Assembly (NCBI GenBank): GCA_027186245.1
Contig: CP114482.1
Coordinates: 67,001-131,000, forward strand
Length of the DNA stretch: 64,000 bases
Direction of reading: 5' to 3'
From: Coriaria nepalensis
Taxonomy: Eukaryota > Streptophyta > Magnoliopsida > Cucurbitales > Coriariaceae
Part shown: piece after piece, positions 24,145-35,910 of the stretch
Position numbering within the stretch: the stretch's first letter is position 1
How the letters are laid out: every line of letters starts with the position of its first letter
The notes under the pieces: model-generated
The model's database searches: none
Seen by the model: the letters and a program-made list of their open reading frames with translations, nothing else
Told to the model about the DNA's origin: nothing
Position numbers and translations under genes: made by a program

Positions 24145-26094
24145 TTACATGGTATCGAAGCCAGCGGAAACCAAAAGTAGAGCTTTAATTTGGTCAGTGG
24201 AGACATGTTGGGCATCCCTGCATTGCTCAGCTAGGAATACATCCAAAGCGAAGCCATTGAAACAGCTGATAACTGCTTGCTGTATGTCCAATCCAAGGCT
24301 GTCAAGAGCCCTCATACTCGACAGTAGGAGGCCGGCTCTTGGAGGGCAGAACATGTGGATACTCACTCCTCTCCCTTCACTTACCCTCACCTCCACCTAT
24401 TCACATCCCCCCATCTCAAACTTATCAAACATAATGCACATCATGATCATATATGAAAATAGCACCAATTAAATCAGAAGGAATGACATATATATAATAT
24501 TTACCCTTGCAGGATGGTTTTTAGGGCTAAGTAATGAGCTTAGGCATAGCTCTTCCTTGACTGGGGGGCAGGCAAGGGTATGAGGAGTAGGCGTTAAAGG
24601 ATGAAAACTTCTAGAAGGCGGTAACAGAGAGCCTTGTGGGGTAGACTCAAGTTCATTATGAAGATCATTGATCCTTTGCAGAAGCTCCTTCAAGTACTCG
24701 ATGGCATCTCCAAGTATTGAAGCTCTATCCATCTTTGATGGCATGGACATAAGCATTGTTATATTTAGCTTATCATATATGGCATGAGATATCAACAAGC
24801 AAGAGATCATTAGCATCAAGTGTTCATAGCCAATCATCTTGAATCGTTATTATTTTGTTATTCAAATCATGCGGTATCTCAAAATTCTGCTACCAAACAT
24901 TTCACAAACAATAGTATCACAACAGTCCATAAATTTTCAGTAACAAGTCAAAATTGAGACCAGTCATCATGATATCTTATGAACTTAGAGACTTACCTTG
25001 CTAATCCTAGGCACGACCGACCTAAGCACATAGAGCCGATCATTGAGTTTCTTCCTCCTCCGCCTTTCAGCCATCAGATTCTTGGCTGGCAGCCCCTTCT
25101 TCTTGCCCTTACTATCACTGCCACTTGCACTACTATTTGCATTACAATGACTTGCACCATTTTGGGTATTTTCCTCCACATTATAATACTCATTGAGCTC
25201 ATCAGAGTCATAATTCAAGCTAGAGATAACAAAGCTTGCATCTTCAATGTCACCCTCCTCATTCCTCTTCCTCTTCTTCTTCTCCATGGTCTCTATTGCC
25301 AATGCTCCTCTGCCGAATCTAAATCCTGAAACATCCAAATTCCCCAACTTATCAGCTCCGAATGAGCTCTGTCGATGCGCAGCTCGCTTCTGAAATAGTG
25401 TGGGCTGGGCATTCACGGGAGAGAGAGCTTGACGAGGTCTCAAAACTTTTGACGTATTCGGAAACAGAGCATTACCAAATTCGTCCTTACCTTCCAAGCC
25501 TTCAAGACTAAACCCTGACCTGAGAGAGACCGGGTCATTAGACCGAATCAGTGGAAATTCAGAGCTTGGACCCAGCTCCGGAGTAGCGATTTGAGATTGA
25601 GAATTCATGGCAGCCATAAAGACAGGGGAATGATTCGCCGAAAAGGAGCTGAGGAAAGCAGTTTCAGAGCCCATATCGAAACCATTGTCAAGAGTATTGA
25701 GAACATTAAGGTGCGAAGAGAAGCAGGCGTGTGGAGGGAAAAAGGACTGTAACTGTGATGAATCGAGAGTGAACGCCTGTGAGGGAGAGCAGGAAGATGA
25801 AGAATCGATTTGGGGGTGTAAGAGCAGATTGTCGGCTGGATTTGAAACAAAGCTGATTTCTTGGTGGTTTGAGAGGGTGTGAAGATCTTGGTTAGATGAG
25901 TTTATATCAGAATTCATGTACCAGTCAGCTTCCAGCATGGATTTGAACGAAGTAAGAGAAGAGGGATCCATACCAAAGTTGACGTCTTTGTTATTAAGCT
26001 CAACCTCTGCCTCACTGCTGTTTCTGGTCCAAGACGCAGCAACGTCTTCTTCGTCACCCTCCGTCCAAATAGCACCGTTAGCCCTCGGTAACAT
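24145..26094 (-). CDS. ICE1: ICE1/SCREAM-type bHLH transcription factor
   Basis: A nuclear MYC-like bHLH factor; in Arabidopsis ICE1/SCRM drives CBF cold induction and pairs with SPCH, MUTE and FAMA in stomatal development. Exons on the minus strand: 26094-24997, 24732-24505, 24396-24145, giving 525 residues, close to the family size. The N-terminus [22 protein letters not shown] is the family signature start. A Ser/Asn-rich activation region follows, then a [20 protein letters not shown] basic region at about 331-350. Helix-loop-helix continues across the exon 1/2 junction ([24 protein letters not shown]). The third exon encodes the ACT-like end ([32 protein letters not shown]). The basic-region residues H/E/R needed for E-box contact are in the ERRRR block. 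It is convergent with the RNF10-like gene. Confidence 0.93.
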
Positions 26095-27410
26095 TTCTCT
26101 GTGTCGAAAGACAGTGGCAGTTGCAGAGAGTTGAGAGAAGAAGGAAGACTGGCTGGAACTTGCAAATAAACGTACACACTGAAAAAGGCAACTCTATCCA
26201 GTTAACTGTATGTATAGAAAGAAGCATGCATTTGAATAGATCATGGAAGCAGAGAGTAACTCTGTTTTGGGGTGTGTCAAAAATGGTAGAATTAATTGCA
26301 TGTGTAGGCAGCCCTTTAAAAAATTCAAAGTTATAGGTCTCTTAAATGAGATCACGTTACATATTATTGCATAATCTTAAAAGGGAACTCCCAAGTCGAC
26401 ATTGAAGGGTATGCCTTGTCTCATTGATGGTGAGGAAGAAGGTCCCCCATCAAACAGCGTAGATTTGTAATGACATTGAAGAAGCCATTCTTCATTTCTT
26501 CAACTGCTACGAAGAAATTGTTGACATCACCGATTGCTTCAATTAATAGTAGACTAGATGTTGTGTTTTTCCTAGCATTAAGAGTAATAACAGTATGCCA
26601 TTACAATTTATTTCAAATTTTTTTTTTTGTGGCTAAATTAATGACCTATTATACCACTATAATTGATTTCATTTAATCCCTATGATATTCATATTTGAGA
26701 TTAATGCATCTTACATTTCTGTTATGCTCATTTCAAATAATTGCATTTTATGGCAATGAATTCATGTAATGAAAAAGTGCAAATTAGAAAGATTACTTAC
26801 GATTTTATCATATGACAAATGGCATATTATAAAAGCATGGATCTGTATGAGACAGAGAGTCACGGTTATAAGAACGCGACAAAGAAATCAAGTGGGAAAG
26901 CGATAAGAGCATCAAGACAATTAGCAAAGAGAGAGAGCGACTGTTTAACTAGTAAAAGCAGAGGAAGGGAATAAATATTGGAGAAGCCAAGGGCAAGTTT
27001 CTCGTGATTTCTCTTTTTTCCAAACACCATCGCAAGTAGAGCAAGGACTCTCCATTCTCCAATCAAAACAGATTGAAAGTTGAAACTACCCTTTCGATTC
27101 CCATCTCATATCAACTTGTTCTGCTATTTATTTTACCTTCCCCTTTCCCTTTCTTACACGCAACTGATCGCGGCGTCAATTGTCACTGCATTGAGATTGA
27201 GAAAGAATGAAAACAGGGATGCGTTTAATTACCTTGAAGGCTTATGATTAATGCTTTCTGAAAGAAGCAGCAGGAATTCATTATTCATACGCAAACTCTT
27301 TGAATTAACATGCTGAGATTTGTGTAATTTCATTTACAAGTGATTTTCTGAGCAGGCAAAAGCTAGCTTGAAGGTTAGGTGATGTTCAAGTAAAAAATAT
27401 GGTTTATAGA
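26095..27410 (-). other. ICE1-like upstream region
   Basis: Promoter side of the minus-strand ICE1-like gene. Sequence is AT-rich with a short stretch of mixed composition at 26840-27200. I see no supported gene. Confidence 0.45.
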
Positions 27411-27415
27411 GAAAT

Positions 27416-28056
27416 TGTTAGAGAAGTATGTAGTAGAGGATGATGAGAGTCAAAAACACAGAAAAAAACAGAATGTGGTATGTTTCTGAAAAGTTGTTTG
27501 CTGTAAAATGCATTACAAGCATTAATATATATATTACTTTAGATCATTTACAAGTACAATAAAATCATACTAAAAATCTGAAATGAAACAAGTTATAAGT
27601 GCAACTAACACTTGCTTAAAGTAACTAAAAAAAGAAAGAAAAAAACTGACTTGAAAGCATGTTCTTAACAGAACACCCATGTTGTTTTGCAGCTTTTAGC
27701 TTGATTAAGGTCCATTAGACTAAAACTGAGTATTCACCATTAAACTTGACCAAAAACTAATCAAACAAGCTCATGATCGATGATTAACCACGAGCAAGTC
27801 ATTTTGGATACAAAAGAAGCACATTTGTGCCCTGTTGCAAAAGCAACGTAACCACCAAAATAGCAAGAACAAATCAGATCATAACTTGCAACACACAGAT
27901 TCGATTGAGGTGAAATCAATGCCCACAAGTCACAAATTTGATGCTAAATCTTGATGGATTGAAGTTAACGGATTTCAATATAATCTGCAAAAAGTCAACC
28001 GATTTCAAGAAGTGAAAAGAAAATGGAGTTAAAGGCAAAATATTCCATTTTTAGCA
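27416..28056 (-). repeat. 3' LTR of copia element 1
   Basis: Matches 32058-32701 along its whole length with many substitutions and small indels. It starts TGTTAGAG and ends TTTTTAGCA on the plus strand. Confidence 0.92.
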
Positions 28057-28449
28057 CTCCTTTTGGAATATTTTACTGGTAGCTCTCAATATGCACTTAA
28101 AGAACTCGAGTTTGTAGCTAGGAAGAACCTTAGTGAAAATATCAACATCTTGATTTTTAGAAGCATAGTGTTCAAGCTTGATTTCACCATTTTTAATCAA
28201 ATCTCTAATTACATGAAACTTGATCAAAATGTGTTTTGTTCTTTCAAACTGAATAGGATTTCCTAAGATAGCTATAGTAGATTTGCTAATACATAAGATG
28301 GTGGTCGGATTATGCTAAATAAATCCCAAGTCTTTCATAACTTTCCTTATCCATACAGCCTGGTTTGTAGCTGAGGCAGCAGAGATATATTTTGCTTCAG
28401 CCGTGGATTGAGCTACCATTTGTTGTTTCTTGGAGCTTTAACAAAAAAT

Positions 28450-30770
28450 GTATGACCTTAATGAGAAACAAAAAACACAATTCTATTTTCTTGATTTGGC
28501 CAAATCACTGTCAACATAGCCATGAAGGTTCAATTCTATTTTCTTGAACAAAATGCCAACATTTGAGGTTTCATTCAAATATCTCATAATTCTCTTTGCA
28601 ACACCACTATCAATTTGAGATGGAGCATGCATAAACCTTGATAGTAGACAAGTATAATGCATAAGATTCGGCTTTGTAACTATTAAATACATAAGCCTTC
28701 CGACTAGACTCCTAAAACTGATTGAATCTGTTTTTTCAGAACCATCAGAATTTGAGAGCTTTTCTCCAGCAACTAATGGAGTAGAGACATGCTTTGAACT
28801 TTCCATTTTGAATAACTTTAATATGTCTTCGACATATTTTTCTTGTGATATGAAAATACATTCTGCTAATTGGTGAATTTTCATTCCAAGAAAATATTTC
28901 ATTTTGCCAAGATCAGTCATCTTAAACTCACCTTTCATGTTTTTTTTTTCTCTTCTACCATGTTCAAATTACTTTCAATAACCAACAAATCATCAACATA
29001 TAAGAAAACAATTAAGATTGATGCACCTGAGTTGGAGAAGTAGAGAGTTTGATCACTTTCACTCCTTTGAAAGTTTTTGCATGACAGATAAGTGTTGATT
29101 CTATCATACCATGCTCGTGGAGCTTACTTTAATCCATACAATGCTTGTAAAGCTTGTATACATAATTCTTCTCCCCCTTCAAAATGAATTCTTTAGGGTG
29201 ATCCACATATATCTCCTTATTAAGATAGCCATTGAGAAAGACATATTTCACATCGAGCTGAAAAATAAACCAGCTTTTACTTGCTGCAATGGCAATGAAT
29301 AATCTGATTGTATTATGCCTTATAACTGGAGCAAATATATCTCCATAATCAACCCCTTGTTGTTGAGCATACCCTTTGATAATAAACCTTGATTTATGCT
29401 TGTTAATGGAACTATCTGGATTAAGTTTAACCCTGAATATCCGCTTAACTCCAATTACTTTCTTCCTTTCTAGTTTCTTTGATAGGCTTCAAGTTTCATT
29501 TTTGTTAATCATGGATATTTCTTCCTCCATTGCTTTTTCCCAACTTTGATTCCCCACAGCTTCATCATAGTCGCCTAGTTTTGAAAGGTCAGATTACACT
29601 TCTGATACACATTTGTAAGGCTTGTGAATTTAGGATTTACAGGCTCTTCATCACTATCTTCATCAAACAAGTTTGTTAGGGTTGAACACTAACCTTCTAG
29701 CAATAGATCAGAGGAATCTTCTCTTTCTTCTGAGTCCAAATTCAAGCTTTCAGATTCATCAAAAGTAACATCCCTACTTATGATCACCTTGTTGGTTTTT
29801 AGATTGAAAGCCCTATAGGCTTTGGTTTCTGCACTATAGCCAACCAAAATGCATTTTTCTAATTTCTCAGACAACTTATCTCTTCTCTCATTAAGGATGT
29901 GAATGTAGCATACTGAGCCAAATACTTTTAAGTTAAAGGCAGATGGCTTGATGGTAGTCCATACCTTATATGAAGTTTTGTCATTAAGTGCCTTAGTTGG
30001 CAATCTGTTGAGCAGATACACAGAAGTGGATGCAGCTTCTGCCTAGAATTTCTTGAGCATTTTTTTCTAAAAAATCAGACTCCTAGTCATCTTCATGATT
30101 GTTCATTTCTTCTCTCAGTAACTCCATTTTGTTGAGGTGAGTATGGAACTGTCAATTAATGGACAATACCATTTTCTTCACACAATCTCTTGAACTCAGC
30201 AGATGTGTACTTACCTCCATTATTTGATCTTAGAACTTCGATTTTCTGAGCTTTTATCATGATTTTGAAGTTTTTGAACATCTCAATTACCTAAGATTTG
30301 TTCTTCAGGAAATAAATCCAACAGAATCTGGTGAGATCATCTATAAACAACAGGAAATACTTGTTTTTGTTTAGAAAAGGAATCCTCATAGATCCTCATA
30401 CATCTGAGTGAATAATCCCCAATCGATCTAAGGCTCTATGAGCTTGATTTGTTGGAAAATGTTTTCTTCTCATCTTGCCTAGTTGACAATATTCACAAAC
30501 ATCCTTCTGCATCAGCAAGTCTGGGATGTCTTCGATTAAATTTTTCTTGCATAAGGAACTTAGCTTCTTAAGATCAGCATGGCCAATCTCATATGCCACA
30601 TCCAAGTTTCATCCTTCTTGGTCATCATAGCCTTTTGTTCATCTCTTTTCCAATTTAGTGGAAAATTGTTATGCTTGACTTTGACATTTGTAATCACCTT
30701 ATTTTTAGAGTCATAAATGATGCAGTGTTGATCTTTAAAGGTCAAACAACAGCCATGTTTCATCATTTAT
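28450..30770 (-). pseudogene. Copia 1 pol remnants (integrase, reverse transcriptase)
   Basis: Broken pieces in several frames. 30770-30396 has the GAG-pre-integrase type segment (CEYCQLGKMRRKHFP). 30021-29689 is the C-terminal integrase region (MYLLNRLPTKALNDKTSYKVW). About 29680-28950 is stop-ridden reverse transcriptase. 28938-28483 is the better preserved RT end (MTDLGKMKYFLGMKIHQ, SLVGRLMYL). In-frame stops and shifts separate them, so no functional polyprotein is possible. Confidence 0.88.
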
Positions 30771-31129
30771 CCTACACTTAGCAAGTTTTGATCTAAGTTA
30801 GGAACAAATAAAATATCTTTGATGATTGATATTTTAGTAGCATCATCTATTTTAATTACCACAATTCCTCTACCTTTAGCTTTTAACTCATCACCATTAC
30901 CAATTGTAATTTTGGTTTTGAATGAGGTGTTGAGACTTGAAACAAGTCTTGGTCGAATGTCATACGACTTACGCAGCTATTGTCAATGAGTCATTCTTCT
31001 TTGCTTTTCAGACTTCTTGAAGTAGAATCCATAAAGAGATGTTCTTCTCCTCCTTCTTCTGCTTGATTAGCTTGCTGAAGTTTAGGATTTTCTAAGTCAT
31101 ACCTCTTCTTTCTACAATATTTCTCCTTA

Positions 31130-31945
31130 TGGCCATTTCTCTTGCATAGTTGCATGCAAACTTATTTTTTTTTCCAACAATTCTTTTCAAAATGTCTAGA
31201 CTTTTTGCAAAAGTTGCAGGTTATCTGCTTCTTCTTCTTTTAGTAAGATGATCTTTTTAAGTTGCTGGCTAGATCATCTTTCCTCCATGACCTGCTTTGC
31301 TCAGCTTGGAAAGCACCCTCTGCGAGGGCTTGAACTCTATTGGAGTGCCTTTTTTCATGAGCTTCTAAGGACCTTATTAGTTCACTTAAAGTCAGAGTGG
31401 AGAGCTCTTTGCTTTCTTCTATGACATCCACCTTATATTCAAATTTTGAGGGTAGACGTACAAGCAAATAGCACTTTCTTTGACTACCTCTCCAAGTATC
31501 CCCATTTGACTCACAACCTCATTCAGCTTGTCAACATAAGACTAAATAGGTTCATCATCTTTCATCCTCAATATTTCAAAGTTTCTTCTTGCTACAAGCA
31601 TATTTACTGCTCTAACTCTTTTTGAGCCATGAAACTCTTTTTGAAGAGTTTTCCAAGCAGTCTTAGCACACTTGATGCTAAGTATCTGAGTGTAAATCTC
31701 ATTTGAGATAGCAGAGTGAATCACAGTCATAGCCCTATAGTTTCTTTGCATTTTTTCCTTGTCAGCCTAGATTTGATTCACTGTGAGGTATTCATTCTCT
31801 TCTGGTGCCTTGTAACCATCTTCTACAGCTTCCCACAAATCAAATGCAATCAAGTAGTTGTGCATTTTTTCACTCCATATGTGGTAGTCTTTTCCACTGA
31901 AGATTGGTGGAGAAGCTAAGACCACTTGATTGGAATTTGACATTT
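31130..31945 (-). pseudogene. Copia 1 gag remnant
   Basis: Begins near 31943 with MSNSNQVVLASPPIFSGKDY and runs in UBN2-type gag sequence (SAISNEIYTQILSIKCAKTAWKTL is split here for length at 31751-31542). It ends in a Cys-His zinc knuckle region around 31225-31130. Stops interrupt it at about 31768 and 31542. Confidence 0.8.
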
Positions 31946-32057
31946 TTTTAGATTTTTTGGGTTAGAGGTAAGAAGATAGGTTTGTAAATCACATGGCTGA
32001 TTGTAATTTTCGCTTAGACTTTTAGATAGGTCCCTTAAGAAGATAATTCTGATACCA

Positions 32058-32701
32058 TGTTAGAGAAATATGAAGTGTAGAGGATGATGAGAGTAAAAAA
32101 TACTGGAAAAAAAAAAAAAAGAATGGTCTGCTTCTGAAAAGTTGCTTGCTATAAAATGCAGCACAAGCATTAATATATAGATTACTTTAGATCATCATTA
32201 CAAATACAATAAAGTTATACTACAAATCTGAAATGAAACAAGTTATAACTACAACAACACTTGAAAGCAATTAAAGAAAGAAAGGGAAAAAAAACTGACT
32301 TGAAAGCATATTCTTGACCGAACACCCATGTTGTTTTGCAAGTTTTAGCTTGATTAAGGTCCATTAGACCAAAACTAAGTATTCCCCATTAAACTTGACC
32401 AAAAATCAATCAAACAAGCTCATGATCGTTGATCAACCACGAGCAAGTCATTTTGTACACAAAGCACATTTGTGCCTTGTTGCAGAAGCAACAGAATCAC
32501 CAAAATAATAAGAACAAATCAGATCATAATTTGCAGCACACAGATTCGATTGAGGTGAAATCAACGCCCAGAAGTCACAAATTTGATGCTAAAGCTTGAT
32601 GGATTGAAATCAATGAACTTCAATCTAATCTGCAAAAAGTCAACCGAATTCAAGAAGTGGAAAGAAAATGGAGTTGAAGGCAAAACATTCCATTTTAAAT
32701 A
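32058..32701 (-). repeat. 5' LTR of copia element 1
   Basis: Right-hand copy of the LTR; its outer end has decayed to TAAATA where the left copy keeps TAGCA. It lies about 215 bases upstream of the arabinogalactan-type gene start. Confidence 0.92.
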
Positions 32702-32915
32702 GAAATAAGCAAAGCATTAACGACACAACATATTACTAGTATCTCCATATCTCAAAATTTATTTCAAGCACTGTCTATCCGTTAAGCTTCACCAAACCCC
32801 GACAATCTTCTTTACCTTAACATAGTCCATCATTCCTACTCACATCTTCATCCCATCACAAAGCTCAACTCTGACCTAGCTATCATGTTAATAGCTCTGA
32901 TTAAGTGAAAGTCTC

Positions 32916-33302
32916 ATGGCCACCATCTCTGCTGCACTCTTCTTAGCTCTGGCCATTTGGTTTTCTGATTTGCATACTCTGATAATGACTACTACTTCAG
33001 CACATCATGATATAAAGGTGCCTAATACCATATCAGCTGCTCCAGCTGTCTCGCCTTATGAAAGCAGCCCCAACATGTCCTCCTTCTTCCGTTCTTCCGG
33101 TGCTCAAACCCAGCTTAGCCCGGTAGCATCCCCTGATTCGGACACATTGCCACCCTTGCCCTCTTCCCGAGAGTTTTTGGGGAATAAGAGTTTATCATCC
33201 ACTTGTGTCAACTTCAGCCTTGGTTTTGTTATGCTTGCTCTTGCTCTTTCCATCTCATTACTTGTTATCAAAACAGGCCCTTGTAGCTGTTCTTTTGCTT
33301 AA
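32916..33302 (+). CDS. Small classical arabinogalactan-type cell-surface protein
   Basis: A single-exon frame of 128 residues. A hydrophobic signal peptide (MATISAALFLALAIWFSDLH) is followed by a Ser/Pro/Ala-rich middle with SP, AP and TP pairs (ISAAPAVSPYESSP, LSPVASPDSD, LPPLPSS), which are hydroxyproline-arabinogalactan sites. The C-terminus is a hydrophobic segment (FSLGFVMLALALSISLLVI), compatible with a GPI-attachment signal or a membrane anchor. The order TISAAPAxxP ... LSPxxxP ... PxxPSS resembles the AGP25/26/27 group of Arabidopsis. The few residues after the hydrophobic segment (KTGPCSCSFA) are unusual for a GPI signal. The promoter is squeezed between this gene and the copia LTR. 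Confidence 0.7.
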   Translation: MATISAALFLALAIWFSDLHTLIMTTTSAHHDIKVPNTISAAPAVSPYESSPNMSSFFRSSGAQTQLSPVASPDSDTLPPLPSSREFLGNKSLSSTCVNFSLGFVMLALALSISLLVIKTGPCSCSFA

Positions 33303-33735
33303 ACATAGACATATGGGCGTGGATTGTGTTTCATATTCCAATAATTTGATGGTTTAGAAATAGGCTTGTAATTTTTCATCTCGTTGTTCACCAATTTGAT
33401 AATCTAGTGGCTCTGCATTTGTTGCTACGTTGTTGACACCCGCCACGGAGCTTGCTAAGGTGTAACTTACTCTTCTTTTTGTATAGAATACAGAAAATGT
33501 AATGCACAGGCTTTCAGCTACTGCCATGTATGTGGGAACAAACAACAGTCAATATATACGCCCTCAATTCTCACCATCATTCTTTTCTTGATCAAACGTT
33601 CGCTATGACCAAAATCCAAATAATAGTACCAACAAACACTGTAACCTATTCCTAATTCATATATTTGTATATCGATGAAAGTTTAGACAAAGAACATGAA
33701 TAATCACTTTATATATATATGTGCCTTTGCATGTA

Positions 33736-33780
<45 letters not shown>

Positions 33781-33847
33781 TCATATGTATATAGTGCACT
33801 GCATGGCACTACAACTCCAAGCAATTCATTCAACTAACGATGAATAT
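33303..33847. other. Convergent spacer with TA/GA microsatellite
   Basis: A (TA)n(GA)n tract lies at 33738-33780. It contains the 3' ends of the arabinogalactan-type gene and FUS3, and no other gene. Confidence 0.55.
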
Positions 33848-34938
33848 TTAAGATAGTGAAAAGTCATCAAGGGACAAGCTGTCAGCACATCCCAAGGCAT
33901 CAAAATTATGAGCAGCTCCTTGCACTGATCCCATACTGGAATAGAGATTTGTGGTGATGTAGTTATAACTATTATAATTTGTCAATGAAGGTCCGCACAG
34001 ATAATTGAGGGGAGACTCATCTGAGAAGGTGGCCGCCGTAGTGGTTGTGTCGTAGATATACAAGCCGGCAGAGTCGGTTGGATCATCTTCCATCATTAGG
34101 TTCAAGTAAGTTTTGTGAACCATATCGTAATCATAAAGATTAATAAGTTGGTCGCTCACAATAACATTGTTGGTTATATCTGTATATATATCCCGGTCGG
34201 ATGCCTTTCTGGCTTGAATCACCTGCATCGTTAGTCGGCAAAGTACATGTATTCATCAATTTGCATGCCTTTAGATAACTAACTATGAATGCATTGTCAA
34301 TTACTCGATCGTACATAGTTGTGATTTAGAATATCTTGGTAAACCATGATGAAGTCTCCTAGTTGTAATCCGTGAGCACTAACAAAGTCCCCTGAGAGAA
34401 AAGAAGATCATAACTACAAATTGAAAGAGAATATAAGAAGACAAATCTGGATGACTGACGACGATGATGATATACCGGTGTTCTCAAGTACGTACATCCG
34501 GCTGTTGTTATTGGGCCAAAACCTGTACTTGAAGGTCCAGATATGCAGACCATCCAAGTCCTGCATTCTGATATGGATCCCTCCTTTGGACTCCAGAGTT
34601 GGAAGGTGGGCCTCTGCGGCTTTCTGGGATTATGGTTGATCACTTAATCAATTAAGCTTATTTCATATCAGAATGAATGAATAGTGTGGAGGATGGACGT
34701 TACCTTGGGGAGTATCATCCTCCTGAGGGAGCTGACATCACTGTTCTTGAGCTCCTTTTGAAACAGGAACTTGAACCTTGTTGGATCAATTGTCTAATTA
34801 ATTGAATGAAACCACGACAGGATTGTACACCATTATAGCTTAATTAATAACATATCCATCATCGGAATCGAATGTGATCATCAGTTAACAAATTAGGACA
34901 CTGTATATACATACAAACATACATACATACATGCATAC

Positions 34939-34971
<33 letters not shown>

Positions 34972-35910
34972 TGTATATATATGTATATATATATAACATG
35001 TATATCCGACACACACACGACATAATCACCTCGATCAATTCAAGAAAAAACAGAGATATAGTTAAAATAAATGCACGTACACTAGTGTCTACTGTCGATT
35101 CCAGCATGCTTTATGTGTGCAAGGGTAAAATTTGTCAGTGTGTACATTGTCTTGATCATAAGATGATTTTTAAAATAAGGTCATAAGAATTAATATATAT
35201 CAGTTAATGGACCAGAGATCCATGCATGCAGGCATAACCCCATAAGGTCACCACGTACTTCAAAGCACATTTCTCATCTCATGTCTGGCAATCCATTAAT
35301 TACTACAATTTATATCATATACTTCACTTCCCCCGATCATCTCATAAACTAAATCCAGAAGCTGTTGGATTCAGATCATAGCTATACCACCCAACCAGAT
35401 TTCAAATATATGTGATGTGATCACACTATCTCTATTCTCTATGATGTATCATTAACATATTGACTTATGATCAAGCTCGTTAAAGAAAGAGCAGGAGGAT
35501 CAATCAATCAAATAACTTGTATGCTAACACTAACTAAATGTTACTTTAATACAAGGTCAAACAATAAGTGAATATGTATGGAACAAAAATAAAAGATGTA
35601 AAAAGAAGAAGAATCTCACACGTGGGGGATCATCAAGTGTAGAATTAGTAGTAGTAGTAGTAGTAAGTGTAGGAGGAGGAGAGATACTGGGCACGTGCGA
35701 GGCGGAGGAGGAGGGAGGTGGAGGAGGAAAAGAGAGGAGAGTAGGAGGGGATGATCGCCTCTGTCTGGCCATCCTTTTCTTCCTCTCCACTCTGAAGCCT
35801 GTCACCGCAGAGCCAAGGTCACGGGTCGATCCGACCCGGAAAGATTCCTGCACCTCGGTTTTCTCGTGAAGTAGCTCTTCTTGCTCCATCATCATCACCA
35901 TCGTCATCAT
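33848..35910 (-). CDS. FUS3: FUSCA3 B3-domain transcription factor
   Basis: A nuclear master regulator of seed maturation that binds RY elements (CATGCA). Exons on the minus strand: 35910-35620, 34793-34704, 34623-34476, 34391-34315, 34222-33848, giving 326 residues (Arabidopsis FUS3 has 313). The N-terminus has a run of Met codons, then RMARQRRSSPPTLLSFPPPP, matching the FUS3-specific basic/proline stretch. The B3 domain spans about 105-210 (RFKFLFQKELKNSDVSSLRR, KAAEAHLPTLES, WPNNNSRMYVLENTGDF, HGLQLGDFIMVYQD). The C-terminus is acidic and Tyr/Asn/Thr-rich and ends SLSLDDFSLS, like the Arabidopsis end SLDDFY. FUS3 is preferred over LEC2 and ABI3 because of the short length and these flanks. 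The first intron is long (826 bases) and repeat-bearing. The first of several Met codons is used as start. Confidence 0.95.
34894..34996. repeat. CATA and TA microsatellite in FUS3 intron 1
   Basis: Repeats of CATA (from about 34911) and ATATATGTATAT (to about 34995) in the first intron; likely length-polymorphic. Confidence 0.85.

Larger units (their letters stand above)
27411..32706 (-). mobile_element. Ty1-copia retrotransposon 1, decayed, minus strand
   Basis: LTRs at 27416-28056 and 32058-32701 enclose a gag-pol interior read on the minus strand. Target-site duplication GAAAT is intact at 27411-27415 and 32702-32706. Next to the 5' (right) LTR the minus strand reads TGGTATCAG, the complement of initiator tRNA-Met, and next to the 3' (left) LTR is the purine tract CCAAAAGGAG. 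Gene order is gag, protease, integrase, reverse transcriptase, so it is copia, not gypsy. The LTRs differ at many positions and the interior has many stops, so it is old and immobile. Confidence 0.93.

Noticed and set aside
24979..25329. Hydrophobic plus-strand frame opposite ICE1
   Set aside because: Antisense shadow of the ICE1 coding exon; no separate signals.
33848..35910. LEC2 or ABI3 instead of FUS3
   Set aside because: Length, the RMARQRRSSPP-type N-terminus and the SLSLDDF end fit FUS3; no ABI3 B1/B2 regions are present.
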